DNA from: Lutraria lutraria | Lineage: Eukaryota; Mollusca; Bivalvia; Venerida; Mactridae | Length of the DNA: 64,000 nucleotides | Assembly (NCBI GenBank): GCA_964023205.1 | Contig: OZ026842.1 | Location: forward strand, 8,401,407 to 8,465,406 | Direction: 5' to 3' | Part shown: piece after piece, positions 1-11,862 of the stretch | Numbering within the stretch: the stretch's first letter is position 1 | Layout of the letters: every line of letters begins with the position of its first letter | Program-made: the position numbers and the translations under genes | The notes under the pieces: model-generated | What the model was told of the DNA's origin: nothing | Databases searched by the model: none | The model's input: only the letters and a program-made list of their open reading frames with translations

Positions 1-2500
1 AAAATAGTTTCTAATGCTTATAGAACGTGATTCTGATGCATTTCTGGGCGATTGGGGTATAAAATTCAAGGCCGCTAGGCCGCTGAAAACGTGAAGTTGG
101 CGGCCTAGCGGCCTAGCGGCGTAACTATAAAAAAGTGATTTTTTGCGACTTTTTCCGTCCAAAATCGTTTCTAATGCATGTAGAATGTGATTCTGATACA
201 TTTCTGAGTGATTGGGTGTTTAATATTTTGGGTCGGTGAAAAAACTAAGTTTTCGGCGAAATTTCATACCTACGTTAAAGTGATTTTTTGCGACTTTTTC
301 CATCCAAAATAGTTTCTAATGCTTATAGAACGTGATTCTGATGCATTTCTGGGCGATTGGGAGTATAAAATTCTAGGCCGCTAGGCCGCTGAAAACGTGA
401 AGTTGGCGGCCTAGCGGCGTAACTATGAAAAAGTGAATTTTTGCGACTTTTTCCGTCCAAAATCGTTTCTAATGCATGTAGAATGTGATTCTGATTCATT
501 TCTGAGTGATTGGGTGTTTAATATTTTGGGTCGGTGAAAAAACTAAGTTTTCGGCGAAATTTCATACCTACGTTAAAGTGATTTTTTGCGACTTTTTCCA
601 TCCAAAATAGTTTCTAATGCTTATAGAACGTGATTTTGATGCATTTCTGGGCGATTGGGGGTATAAAATTCTAGGCCGCTAGGCCGCTGAAAACGTGAAG
701 TTGGCGGCCTAGCGGCGTAACTATGAAAAAGTGATTTTTTGCGACTTTTTCCGTCCAAAATCGTTTCTAACGCATGTAGAAGGTGATTCTGATACATTTC
801 TGAGTGATTGGGTGTTTAATATTTTGGGTCGGTGAAAAAACTAAGTTTTCGGCGAAATTTCATACCTACGTTAAAGTGATTTTTTGCGACTTTTTCCATC
901 CAAAATAGTTTCTAATGCTTATAGAACGTGATTTTGATGCATTTCTGGGCGATTGGGGGTATAAAATTCTAGGCCGCTAGGCCGCTGAAAACGTGAAGTT
1001 GGCGGCCTAGCGGCCTAGCGGCGTAACTATGAAAAAGTGATTTTTTGCGACTTTTTCCGTCCAAAATCGTTTCTAACGCATGTAGAATGTGATTCTGATA
1101 CATTTCTGAGTGATTGGGTGTTTAATATTTTGGGTCGGTGAAAAAACTAAGTTTTCGGCGAAAATTCATACCTACGTTAAAGTGATTTTTTGCGACTTTT
1201 TCCATCCAAAATAGTTTCTAATGCTTATAGTACGTGATTTTGATGCATTTCTGGGCGATTGGGGGTATAAAATTCTAGGCCGCTAGGCCGCTGAAAACGT
1301 GAAGTTGGCGGCCTAGCGGCCTAGCGGCGTTACTATGAAAAAGTGATTTTTTGCGACTTTTTCCGTCCAAAATCGTTTCTAACGCATGTAGAATGTGATT
1401 CTGATACATTTCTGAGTGATTGGGTGTTTAATATTTTGGGTCGGTGAAAAAACTAAGTTTTCGGCGAAATTTCATACCTACGTTAAAGTGATTTTTTGCG
1501 ACTTTTTCCATCCAAAATAGTTTCTAATGCTTATAGAACGTGATTTTGATGCATTTCTGGGCGATTGGGGGTATAAAATTCTAGGCCGCTAGGCCGCTGA
1601 AAACGTGAAGTTGGCGGCCTAGCGGCCTAGCGGCGTAACTATGAAAAAGTGATTTTTTGCGACTTTTTCCGTCCAAAATCGTTTCTAATGCATGTAGAAT
1701 GTGATTCTGATACATTTCTGAGTGATTGGGTGTTTAATATTTTGGGTCGGTGAAAAAACTAAGTTTTCGGCGAAATTTCATACCTATGTTAAAGTGATTT
1801 TTTGCGACTTTTTCCATCCAAAATAGTTTCTAATGCTTATAGAACGTGATTCTGATGCATTTCTGGGCGATTTGGAGTATAAAATTCTAGGCCGCTAGGC
1901 CGCTGAAAACGTGAAGTTGGCGGCCTAGCGGCCTAGCGGCGTAACTATGAAAAAGTGAATTTTTGCGACTTTTTCCGTCCAAAATCGTTTCTAATGCATG
2001 TAGAATGTGATTCTGATTCATTTCTGAGTGATTGGGTGTTTAATATTTTGGTTCGGTGAAAAAACTAAGTTTTCGGCGAAATTTCATACCTACGTTAAAG
2101 TGATTTTTTGCGACTTTTTCCATCCAAAATAGTTTCTAATGCTTATAGAACGTGATTCTGATGCATTTCTGGGCGATTGGGAGTATAATATTCTAGGCCG
2201 CTAGGCCGCTGAAAACGTGAAGTTGGCGGCCTAGCGGCCTAGCGGCGTAACTATGAAAAAGTGATTTTTTGCGACTTTTTCCGTCCAAAATCGTTTCTTA
2301 TGCATGTAGAATGTGATTCTGATACATTTCTGAGTGATTGGGTGTTTAATATTTTGGGTCGGTGAAAAAACTAAGTTTTCGGCGAAATTTCATACCTATG
2401 TTAAAGTGATTTTTTGCGACTTTTTCCATCCAAAATAGTTTCTAATGCTTATAGAACGTGATTTTGATGCATTTCTGGGCGATTGGGGGTATAAAATTCT
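1..2500. repeat. Satellite array of ~298-307 bp dimeric units
   Basis: More than eight tandem copies; the landmark beginning aaaatagtttctaatgctta recurs at about 1, 306, 604, 902, 1208, 1514, 1819, 2126 and 2432. Each unit is two diverged halves of about 150 bp sharing a core (gtttctaatgc, gtgattctgat, catttctg, gattggg), so this is a higher-order dimer. Half A carries a GC-rich palindrome made of gccgctag / ctagcggc octamers. Half B carries an AT-rich block with gggtcggtgaaaaaac. Unit length varies in steps of about 8 bp because the octamer ctagcggc is present once or twice. The array runs off the left edge of the window. Confidence 0.95.
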
Positions 2501-2690
2501 AGGCCGCTAGGCCGCTAGGCCGCCAGGCCGCCAACTTCACGCCGCTAGGCCGCTAGGCCGCCAGGCCGCCAACTTCACGCCGCTAGGCCGCTAGGCCGCC
2601 AGGCCACCAACTTCACGCCGCTAGGCCGCTAGGCCGCCAACTTCACGCCGCCAGGCCGCTAGGCCGCTAGGCCGCCAACTTCACACACAT
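2500..2690. repeat. GC-rich 30/38-bp sub-array, inverted relative to the satellite
   Basis: Five units end in cttcac and are built from three or four octamers (gccgctag, gccgccag) plus a 6-bp cttcac, giving 30 or 38 bp. The units are the reverse complement of the palindrome region of satellite half A, so the array turns round here and then amplifies only the GC palindrome. It closes the satellite; ordinary AT-rich sequence follows. Confidence 0.9.
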
Positions 2691-4817
2691 ACAATTTTAT
2701 GATATTATTTCTAATTTCAAACGCATTATAAATGTAAGAGGCTATATTTTTAATGACTTTTTTATCTTCAGTATTGATCAATTCAATAGATTTTACCATG
2801 TTAGGTATAGTAATGTACAAAAAACAGCAATGGCTATTTATTTGAAAAAGGAGTGACATTAAAAGCTGGCGTTCTTTCAATTCTTGTTATGCATATATTG
2901 ATATTATTTTGGTATAGCTCTTTACTTTAGACATTTAAGGTATAAGGATCCTAACTCCCATTTTTTTCTCAAAATGGGGCGGACAGATTTTGGATATGTT
3001 TATATAATTTTCATAGATTAAAAAATAAACAATGACATTCCTTTGAGTTATTTTCCCTTTAAATTTGAATTGAATTATGTGAGAGTTACCCATTTTTAAA
3101 AGATATAAGAAAAAATTCAACGAAAACTCATGGTAAAAAGATGCAGTAACACAGCATCAATATAATTTGATAAAGAAAAATATAGATGACCATGCAATAT
3201 CAAAAGAAATTAATGTTTTTCAAGAAGTGCAACAACTCTTACAAAAAATTAAAAAAGGGTCGTAAAATGGATTGAAGTATCTGAGATAACTACCAAAGCA
3301 ATAATGATAATTTGGAAATTCAGTTTTTGTAATATTAACATTTTGTGCAGCATTGGACAGATACATCAGAAAGGTACAGCGTTGGGATCCTAATACCTTA
3401 AGTATTGTTGTTAGTCAAGCCTAGAAGTAATGCTATCCATGAAATATGCAAGGTATATCCAATTTATATCTGTTGAACATAATTATGAACATTTGTACTA
3501 TAAAACTATTCAAACCTTGTAATAATGAACTCTGAACTTTAAGGAAATGTTTAAATAAGTTTTTCTTTGCTATTACATGAACGCGGTCGTACAGATTAAG
3601 AAAAACGTCTTTCTCATCCAGGACTGAATATCTTTATTTTCCTTATAGTGACAATTTAGATACAATTTGATAAACAGCTTATTCATTTTGTGAAGTCTCA
3701 AATTACACGTAAACAACTGACAGTAAACCAAAACATTGCTTTATCACGCGATTTCTAGGGATGCATGACGTGTGTCTGTAATTTGAACTTGCGTTTCGAC
3801 ATTCCAATAATAGCTTTTAGCAAGTGTATTAGTTTCCACCTTGCAGTATTTTTATGTATTTGTCAATAGTTTAGGTTTGCATGTTTATTACAATTAACTT
3901 GCAAAAGCGTTCAAGTGGCTGAAAATCGCCCATTTTAGAAATGATGTAACATATACTCCTATCAAAATATAGCGATCCTCTTACGGTTAAAATTGGCTTG
4001 CACGAATGCTAATTGTTGTTTGTTTATGACAACCGAAGTTGCCATTTATTTTCACTATTATTATTAATTGACACCGTCGACATGTGAAAAGTGTGTGTCA
4101 GTGAAAGGCGACAAATAATGTTCATTTAACGTCATTTTATGTTCCAAACTCAATAACATTGACTAAATTCAAACCCATTTACTCCACGACAGAATATACC
4201 GAGTTCATTAAAGGCTAATCGACCGTGAAATGACGTAACCCACAACTTATACTTTAATGTAATAATGTTCGTATATATTTCGTATATACAGAAGAACTAT
4301 GATGTTAAGACCACCATAGGGACAAAAACTACGGTCTTGATTCTGAATATAGACAAGAAGAGGATTAATAGAACGAAATTTGATGACACATTAACTCATG
4401 ATACCATCATACTGTTCGACAATTACGAACAAACATAACTAACTTTATCAACAAATGTGTTAAATTCTGTACCCGAACTGTAAATATATGTGCAAATGGA
4501 TATAATCAATATAATATTATTTACAATATCAATATACATGAAATAAATTCATACTAACAAAGCTTGACAGAATTCTTCTTTGTCTTAAAAACTTGTAAGG
4601 TACGTTATTTTTTAAGGGATAATTGACCTACATAAGGGAAAATTTAAGTTGAGGAGATTCAACAATAGCACTTAAGAAATTTCCTCATATCTAAGGGAAA
4701 ATCATAACCTTTAATAGGGTAGAAGAAGTGTAGGCTATGAGAACAGTCGGTAGAACTGCGAAATGGCATTCCAAGGATCAAGGGTTTGAGCTCTTGAAAA
4801 TCTGTTACACTGTGCTA
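2691..4817. other. Intergenic, no gene recognised
   Basis: AT-rich sequence with only short ORFs that show no recognisable domain and no paired splice signals. A minus-strand ORF at 2659-2880 runs into the GC satellite and reads partly repeat. A possible minus-strand polyadenylation hexamer (ATTAAA) at 4715-4710 would serve the secreted-protein gene whose stop codon is at 4818. Confidence 0.5.
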
Positions 4818-7800
4818 TCACCCAATAAAATGTTTTTGACAGTCATGTGTATTGTTACAGTTTCGGGCATTCATTATTTCAAGCCACCCCGAGTGACTGC
4901 GTCGTACGGTTTTACCATCAAATTTTTCCACAACAGGCAACATCTTTACACGTGCATACTCGGAAAACCCAAAGCTAGCTAACTGCATTTCGATATTTTT
5001 ACACAAAGGCCTGTATTCTTCAACATTTTGGAAAAACTTACGTTGTTGATATACAATATGGGTGCTCACAACGAAAAACGTAAGTTCCTCTCAACTTTTT
5101 TGCCGAAGGATAAATTACACTCGTTGTGAGTTAAACGTGCGTGATATCGTAAGTGCGCGAATCTATATCATTAGTGGGATAGTTCAAATCGTTCGTGCGC
5201 GAGTGTGAGAGTGCACAGCGTTAGTGTGCTAATCCATATCATTAGTGGGAGAGTCCATGTCGTTTGTGTGAAAGTTCATATCATTAGTGTGCAAGTCCAT
5301 CACTCAATCAACACAACGGCGACAGCGGTATATAATAAATGCCAAGATAAAAATAAAATCCCCGATCCATACGAGCAAATGTGATTTACTTGGGGGGGGG
5401 GGTAGAGGTAAACATTAACATGAACGAATGAACAGTCATTTGGGAGCGTAGCGGGAACGATAACTCAACATTATAGAGATTGATAAAGGAGTGCGACATT
5501 TAGCGGTGATGTTGCGACAAATAGCGTCAGTACTATTTGTTGCGACTTTTGGCGTTACAGATGCGACATATAGCGTCAGGAGGTTTTACGACATTTAGCG
5601 TTGGTTGTGACATTTAGCGTCAGCCTTGCGACATATAACGTCAAATGCGATATTTAGCGTCGGTGCGACATATAACGTTGCTACAGTGTAAATACCATAT
5701 AAGAAAACAAAAAAACAAAACGACTGCCTTCTTTACACAAAGCCCTATAGAACCTCTGCAATTCAGATGAGTTTTAAGCAGATGATCCGTTTGACCTAAT
5801 TTAATACAAGTATCAGACACAAGGGCCAGATTTAATCAGAAATTATCTTAACCAAATTGTTATCAATCACTTTACCCAAAGCTAACCCAAATCAATCCAT
5901 TGATTAAATGTGACCAATGTGACAACTGAATGAAGGAAACATTCTTAATAATATTATTACTAAATTAATGTATTTATCATGTTTTCAGATTCAGAATTTG
6001 GAGAAAACAGAGCAAAATAAATTCTAAAAAGTTTGTGGTTAGGTATCGTTAACGATGGTATATACATAATATTATAAACATCACTTTTGTCAGTGTTAAA
6101 CTTTTCATCATATTTAGCAAATTAATATTGCATTACAATAGTATAATTATTTTCATACATGTACATGCTGATTTATACTTATATGTAATATCCTGTATAT
6201 ATGTTATAAAAAATGAATAAACGGATTACCGTTCGGTAATTGGAAAAAAAGCAAAATAAATTCTAATAATGAACGAGGCACAAAAAATTGCATGTTAAGG
6301 TAAAACTATATATGGGTAACAAAAATACATACGTAGTGTCATCGCAGATCTTCTCTAAGATTCCCGTGACGTTGTTATCGCTTATAAGTTCGGCAAAGCT
6401 AATCCCCAGTGCAACAACTGAGTCGTTTAATGTTTTCTTATCTTCTTCGCGTATGCACGCTGGATCAAGTTGAGCATTTACGAACAACCCTCCTGAAATG
6501 GAAATAATGATATCTAAATGAATGAAGTTTGAAGTATTGCATAGGGACTGAAGTATTGTACAGGTTAAGGGGTCCGGGATTATTTTAAATCAGTAAATCT
6601 ATGTCTCTGTAATTTAACTAACTGTATATCTTTTTTAATCCGCTCTATCTCTTAAACCATAATACTTTGAGAATGGAATCGATGACTGTTCTGAAATTTT
6701 ATTAACCCGAAGCTTGGTCCTTATCTCACGAACATAATTAATTGAGTTAGAACTCAATTTGTGGACTCCAGTGTCTGTTCTGTCTAGAATTCTCGTGTCT
6801 TTGTCCAGAATTTGTTCAATATTTACTAAGAACATATTAAACACGTCAGCATTTGGTGCACAAATTAAGTCTCAAAACTCATTTTATGTTTGAGTCAAAA
6901 GTCAAAATCAAAGTCAGATTCATATAAATTTTATTGAATTAAATCATATCTAAAAGTATATTAGTTACGTTGGCATTGTTGTAAGACCACCTTTGTACCA
7001 TCGTTAAATATCACTATTCGCTTCTCGAAATACAAAATTGTATGTACATTATCTATTCTAGAGTCTTTCCAAAACATCGATATTTTAAAGGTGTATCAAT
7101 TATCGATCAGCAGAAAATAATCGATAATCTTAAGAATCGATGACAGCCCAAGATCGTATGTATACACTACGTTTATAAAATACATGTAGTACATTTTTGT
7201 AATTCAAAATTGTTACTGCATTTTATGACTATGTACCGAGCAGTTAGAGCGTTGCAAAATGAACACTTGGTACGTACAAACGTATAAAAAACAATAAAAG
7301 CAAGTGAGTATGTTTGAAGTTTGCGATAGTAAACATTGCATAAAATTACATGCAAATTTATGCAAACTATAGCAATTTAGTCCGCATGATCTAATAACAA
7401 AGAGAATGTAGTAAGTGTATCCTATAGATATATATCAACACATAGTCTAACGATGTTTTATTTAAAGACGAGCACGTGTATATAACAATTTCCTCGTTTT
7501 CCGGCCCTGAGGTTATAAAACCTGAGAACAGACTCTCCAAGATCACATCTATATTTTAATCTCAAGATATAAGTTGGTTAAAAGTAAATGTATATCACTT
7601 CAATTAAATACAAATTCAAATCGGTTGACGGATGTATAAAGTATATCATTTTTTGATGTTATATCTTATAAACACTAAGCGACCAATATTTGAGAGATTT
7701 GAGATTGAAGACGGATCTCAAGTGTGATATCCTTGGACTCTGAATGTTCTCAAGTTCATCAGCTTAGCTAAAGAGGCTTCTTTCTGGCTTCTCCTGGTTG

Positions 7801-10800
7801 GAGAAGTACCATTGTACATGTTAAGGAGTATCAAACGGAATTTTAAAGATTTTATCTTCATACTGGGATGTTATGCTTCGAACAAGTTTCAAAGCGTACC
7901 AGCTTTTAACCAAAGTGGTGACAGAAGCACTCCCATAAACATTGTATAGAATAAAACTATTCACATAGAAATTCAATCATCCCTGAGATGTGATGCAACG
8001 AACAAGTTTCAAAGCGTACCAGCTTTTAACCAAAGTGGTGACAGAAGCACTCCCATAACATTGTAGAGAATAAAACTATTCACATAGAAAGTCATTCATC
8101 CATATTTGTGCCTGGATGAACAATAATGTATAACGTATATCATCTTAACGTAATTTATTTGTGAGTTTCAAGCCGTTTTTAAACAATGCTCCATCTACGA
8201 CATACGGCCTAACAGATTCACCTAACAAGTAATAGTATTCTAACCAATTCTAAACTTCAAGAAGGAATCGACAATGCTCCATCTACGACATACGGCCTAA
8301 CAGATTCACCTAACAAGTACTAGTATTCTAACCAATTCTAAACTTCAAGAAGGAATCGACAATGCTCCATCTACGACATACGGCCTAACAGATTCACCTA
8401 ACAAGTACTAGTATTCTAACCAATTTTAAACTTCAAGAAGGAATCGACAATGCTCCATCTACGACATACGGCCTAACAGATTCACCTAACAAGTACTAGT
8501 ATTCTAACCAATTCTAAACTTCAAGAAGGAATCGACAACTTCTCCACATGTAGAGAAAAATCGACAATTTGTCAAATTTTCATGAAGGCGTACAACCACT
8601 GGACCACGTCCGCACCCTGTAATAGTGTGCATTTTACGTAGTTTATGAAGCTAAGGTATAGATACAGATTTTCGCCTTGATGCAGTGAATCCGGGCACGA
8701 ATGATCAACAGATTTTAATTAACAATAAGTAGACAGTACAAAAAAAATATCAACAACATTTCTCAGAGATGCTTTTTCGAACTACCGAGCCAAGTCCAGT
8801 TTCAAGAAAATTACAAGAAAAGGGTAAAGCGTGTGTCAGTGCTTTACTCGTCATGGACACGATAAATAACAAAGAAAACGTTTCGTAATAAGGGTATACA
8901 GGGTTGCAGATGCCTTATCTCCTGTACCTTTTCTCCCCTTCTGCGGGGCGGTCCTGAAATGACCATAGCTGTCAAACGTACCGTCAAATAACAGGCAAAC
9001 AAAATAAAAAAGAACCGAATTAGGTGCGATTTTAAGATACATGAATTGTATAACGTTGTAATTTAGAAATCAAAATAAAGAATCATAAAAAACTATTCAT
9101 GAAGACTAAGGATAAAAATGACCAATTCTCCTGTATCTCTTCTCCTCTCTCTCTCTCTCTCTCTGTGCGACTCTGTAATAACCATACAATGGTCGAATGG
9201 GCCGTTGAATAACAGATAAATGATAGATAAAGACCAGTCATGTGATCTATTCGAAAATATCAACAATTCAACATTTTATAACTCTCTGAAATTTGACACC
9301 CGTCCCGGATTTGCTGTATCGTATTTAACTAGCTGTCAAATGACTGAATCTTTAGGATATTCATTTTTTAAATGAAGCATGGGTTGTATAGAAGTAGTTT
9401 AACCATTGTGTGTAGGATATTTTTAACCCAGACAATATTACAACGCTTATAAAACATACCCATCAATAGAAATCATATCCCGTTCTTTAAGTATTAGTTA
9501 TCGTTCACATTTCGAATTTTATGCACATTTTTTGTCAGAAGCGATGCAGCGATATGCTGCTTAAAATTCAAAATAGGTTGTCTGATTGTCATATGGTCCG
9601 AAATTATTGGCCAAGTTCCCCAGCCCCTGGTCCCTTCGGCCCTGCATAGTCAATTTAAAGAGTTTTCAAAGAAAAATCGTTGATCTAGACTTAAGTCAAA
9701 TCAAAACGAACATGGTAGATTTTTTGTCGTGTTTTTTTCGTAAAGTTGGCAGCTTGTCAACCGTGAGTAATTCAATTATGATGGTGGTTTGTTTACAATG
9801 CCTGCGCCTCGTGGTTTCTTGCCCAAATAAACTTGTTTCTCAATTTGACATAATCATGCAATTTTACGTAACCAGATTTCGATCACGGTAGATGAAATAC
9901 ATTATGCATTCACTGGGTATTTGCAACAACAAATTATTCGCTTACGTGGTCGTTTCTCAGTCTCAATCCGCGAAACATGTTCCAGATCAGAAGTTCAACT
10001 TGCTGGTCATCTCGTAACTGCCACTGTAACCCAGCGATCAAGGTTCGAATCACGGTCAAGGTAGGGCCATACCATTCTATGAATATTTGAAAAAAAGTCA
10101 ATTTTTACTCCATTAATTAAACCTGCAGAAACGAAACGTATTGTCACAAAACAGATCTTAATGAGTCACAATTGCGAGTTTAATGGGTGATAAATCGATT
10201 TTTTTTCTATTCTACATACATGTAATTGCTTTCATCGAGTTCATGTTAGACTTTATATGCACTAGCATGTAATTTATTTGGGTTTAACACCGTTTGTCAA
10301 CACTGTTTCAGTTTATGTTCAGCGGCCGATTCTCTCAACCAGTTTTCAAGGACGGTATTCTAACCAGTAATACTAGTAACTAGTAGCTGTCAAATTTTCA
10401 TCGAAGGTATGACCTGCCACGACCAGGAATATACAGGAAGTGTAAGTACAACAGGGTGATCCGTAGTCCAGTGGTAACGCGCTGGACTACTAAACAAAAA
10501 TGTCGAGGGTTTGAACCTTCGCTCCACATTTTAATATTTCAAGGATGCTTTAAATACAGTGTCCCCATCCCAACCACTGAGCCATGTTATATATACAGAA
10601 AATCACAAGAAAAAGGTGAGGTGTGCATCGGTGTTTGACACTTAGCACAGTTAAGAACCATGAAAAACTATTCGAAAAAAGTAGGGATATATTTGCCCTT
10701 ATCTCCCATCTCTCTGTGGCGGCCCTGAAATGGCCATAGCTGTCGAATGGGTCGTTAAACAGCATATGAATAAATATTAAATCCATCTTTTTCATTTTGA

Positions 10801-10870
10801 TGGAGATTGTGTAATCAAACAAAACGATCAACGTACCTGTTAAGGCGAAAACTGCCAAAATTCGCAACAT
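4818..10870 (-). CDS. Small secreted cysteine-containing protein, 128 aa, unknown family
   Basis: Three exons, read on the minus strand: 10870-10837, 6492-6333, 5010-4818. All junctions are GT-AG, and the phases (1, then 2) close exactly to 387 nt including TGA. Exon 1 encodes MLRILAVFALT, a clear signal-peptide start followed at once by a GTACGT donor. The likely cleavage is after Ala18 (FVNA|QLDP). The mature chain of about 110 residues has Cys24, Cys61, Cys68, Cys116 and Cys122, two N-glycosylation sequons (Asn52-Val-Thr, Asn117-Asn-Thr), and a charged, probably helical centre. The odd cysteine count leaves one free or available for a dimer. No enzyme or known domain motif is visible and I cannot name a family; function is unknown. 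The introns (4.3 and 1.3 kb) are full of SINEs and minisatellites. Exon 1 is the strongest piece; the acceptor of exon 3 (aatacag) is chosen by phase and frame. Confidence 0.68.
5140..5312. repeat. Degenerate ~30-bp repeats (atcattagtgtgcaagtcc type)
   Basis: The phrase 'tccatatcattagtgtg' recurs with variation at about 5165, 5230, 5275 and 5290, with intervening gtgcgcgagtgtgag-like segments. It lies in intron 2 of the secreted-protein gene. Confidence 0.6.
5484..5690. repeat. Cluster of ~10 degenerate 'gcgacatttagcgtc' motifs
   Basis: A 15-20 bp motif, tgcgacatttagcgtcag, appears about ten times with variants such as acatataacgtc, acaaatagcgtc and acttttggcgtt. All copies have the same orientation and irregular spacing. 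It lies in intron 2 of the secreted-protein gene. It could be the core of a short transposon or an old minisatellite. Confidence 0.75.
7868..8104. repeat. Two tandem copies of a 120-bp unit
   Basis: The block starting at 7868 (atgttatgcttcgaacaag) is repeated at 7988 (atgtgatgcaacgaacaag) with few differences. The second copy lacks an a in 'cccataaacattg' and changes tatag to agag. Confidence 0.92.
8184..8537. repeat. Four tandem copies of an 88-bp minisatellite derived from a SINE core
   Basis: Copies begin with caatgctccatctacgac at 8184, 8272, 8360 and 8448 and are nearly identical. The part reading 'gattcacctaacaagtactagtattctaacc' resembles the body of SINE family 1 (minus orientation). 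The sequence just after the array (8538-8625) continues as that SINE (cttctccacatgtag, tttcatgaaggcgt, ccactggaccacg). Confidence 0.9.
8538..8625 (-). mobile_element. SINE family 1 (tRNA-derived), partial
   Basis: It reads as the SINE-1 middle and tRNA-like head in reverse: ctccacatg, gtcaaattttcatgaagg, then ccactggaccacgtc, the reverse of the A-box region. It abuts the 88-bp array. Confidence 0.65.
8790..9030 (+). mobile_element. SINE family 2, tail portion
   Basis: It matches the 3' two thirds of the family-2 SINEs at 32398 and 56577: a tcacaagaa / gtgaggcgtgtatcgg-like block, acacgataaa, ctcctgta, ggcggtcctgaaatga, then a ttaaacaac-like end. The tRNA-like head is missing. Confidence 0.6.
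10018..10095 (+). mobile_element. SINE family 1, head fragment
   Basis: Contains 'aacccagcgatcaaggttcgaatcacggtca', which includes a B-box (GGTTCGAATCAC), followed by the family-1 phrase 'ccataccattctatgaatatttg'. The A-box region is degraded. Confidence 0.6.
10278..10430 (-). mobile_element. SINE family 1, head-truncated
   Basis: Family-1 body in reverse: gggtttaacaccgtttgtcaac, ctcaaccagttttc, tattctaaccagtaat, tcaaattttcatcgaagg, tatgacctgccacgac. The sequence stops before the tRNA-like promoter. Confidence 0.75.
10455..10770 (+). mobile_element. SINE family 2 (tRNA-derived), near full length
   Basis: Head with an A-box-like 'gtccagtggtaacgcgctgg' and a B-box-like 'gggtttgaacctt'. The body has cccatcccaacc, atcacaagaaaaaggtgagg, gtgtgcatcggtgt and gcggccctgaaatgg, and it ends in ttaaacagcatatgaataaa. 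The layout matches copies at 32398 and 56577. It sits just downstream of exon 1 of the secreted-protein gene. Confidence 0.8.
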
Positions 10871-10972
10871 ATTGCTCCCTTTTGTTTTGTTGAGTGAACT
10901 ATACGACACTAACTTGAATATCTGAACTGTACACGACTGGACGATCTTGTTTTGTTAAAATGTGTATCAATG

Positions 10973-10981
10973 ATATATATA
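10973..10981 (-). promoter_or_regulatory. Possible TATA box of the 128-aa secreted-protein gene
   Basis: On the minus strand TATATATA lies about 105 bp upstream of the proposed start codon (10870). That would allow a 5' leader of roughly 70-80 bp. Such AT-rich motifs are frequent by chance in this window, so this rests on position only. Confidence 0.25.
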
Positions 10982-11299
10982 GTCCTTCTATCCAGCTCAT
11001 AAAACGCTTGATTGGTGAAGCGTGCTTGAAAACAATTACCGGTTTTATAATGTCAGTTAAACTCAGATTTGATGTGCATTGCATAGTCGAATGCTCCTAA
11101 AATGCGTGTATATTCGGTTATAAACCAGTACCATAAACATGTTAAATAAACTGCTTTTATGGGTTTCGTTTGAAATATGATAAATGTTTTATACATGTCC
11201 TTGCAGCTCGGATTATGTGTTCTTTTGCGAAACGATGCTGCTGATGATAAAGTAATACGAAGGTGTATGCATACAAGTCGCAGGCTCAGGTTTTATGCT

Positions 11300-11384
11300 A
11301 GGTGGCCATATTGGTCCACCCATACATAATTGTATAAACTACTGGCATTTTCCAATGTATGGGGGACCACTATGGCCACCAAGT
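11300..11384. mobile_element. Small hairpin element (~85 bp)
   Basis: The left arm ggtggccatattggtccacc + catacat pairs with the right arm atgtatgggggaccactatggccacc around a loop of about 30 bp. Probably a minimal inverted-repeat transposon. Confidence 0.65.
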
Positions 11385-11714
11385 ATAAGATATGACCCCG
11401 AGACATATATCCCTTGTCTGATAATTGTATTCTGCGGTTGCAATACTATTAGAAAAGGGTCCAGCAGCCTTCGTCAGTTCACGTGTCTGATTGTTGGTGT
11501 ATCTAAGTAGAGCCTCTCATTCTATTTATCGTTGTTAAGGGATTAAGCTCCCGTCCCCGTTTAATGTCATTTGCGCCACTGGCTTGGTTTTCGCAGCAGA
11601 CGTCACATGTGTACTACATTTCATATTGAAACTTATATGTAATAATCAAAGTACTGAAAGTACTCATGGAAACTGAAACTGTTTATCATTTTATTGAGCT
11701 TTTTATTTTGTATC

Positions 11715-11862
11715 TGTTTTTCTTGTGATTTCTTGGCTCGGCAGCTAGGATGGGGATACTGAAAAAGCGCCCATGAGAAGTTCTGACGACAGAGCGGAGA
11801 TTCGTACCCACGACCTTTCGGTACATAGTCCAGTGCGTTACCACTAGATCACTGAGTATCCT
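11715..11862 (-). mobile_element. SINE family 2, 5' portion
   Basis: In reverse it reads a tRNA-like head (agtgatctagtggtaacgc, then a B-box-like 'gggtacgaatctcc') followed by the family-2 body 'tccccatcctagctgccgag' and 'aaatcacaagaaaaa'. The tail is absent. Confidence 0.7.

Larger units (their letters stand above)
6493..10836. other. Intron 1 of the secreted-protein gene: repeat-rich, no other gene seen
   Basis: Holds the 120-bp duplication (7868-8104), the 88-bp array (8184-8537), SINE pieces (8538-8625, 8790-9030, 10018-10095, 10278-10430, 10455-10770) and a CT microsatellite (about 9140-9165). A 101-residue plus-strand ORF at 9586-9891 has no recognisable domain and was not called. Confidence 0.5.

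Noticed and set aside
2659..2880. 73-residue minus-strand ORF next to the satellite
   Set aside because: It reads into the GC-rich repeat and has no other support.
8184..8537. CRISPR-like array (repeat with spacers)
   Set aside because: Units are contiguous 88-bp tandem copies without variable spacers, and the genome is eukaryotic.
9586..9891. 101-residue plus-strand ORF
   Set aside because: No signal peptide, domain or splice context; it lies within an intron of the secreted-protein gene and ends in SINE-like sequence.
10550..10909. 119-residue minus-strand ORF as a single-exon gene
   Set aside because: Only its first part (MLRILAVFALT) is convincing, and a strong GTACGT donor follows; the rest reads through a SINE.
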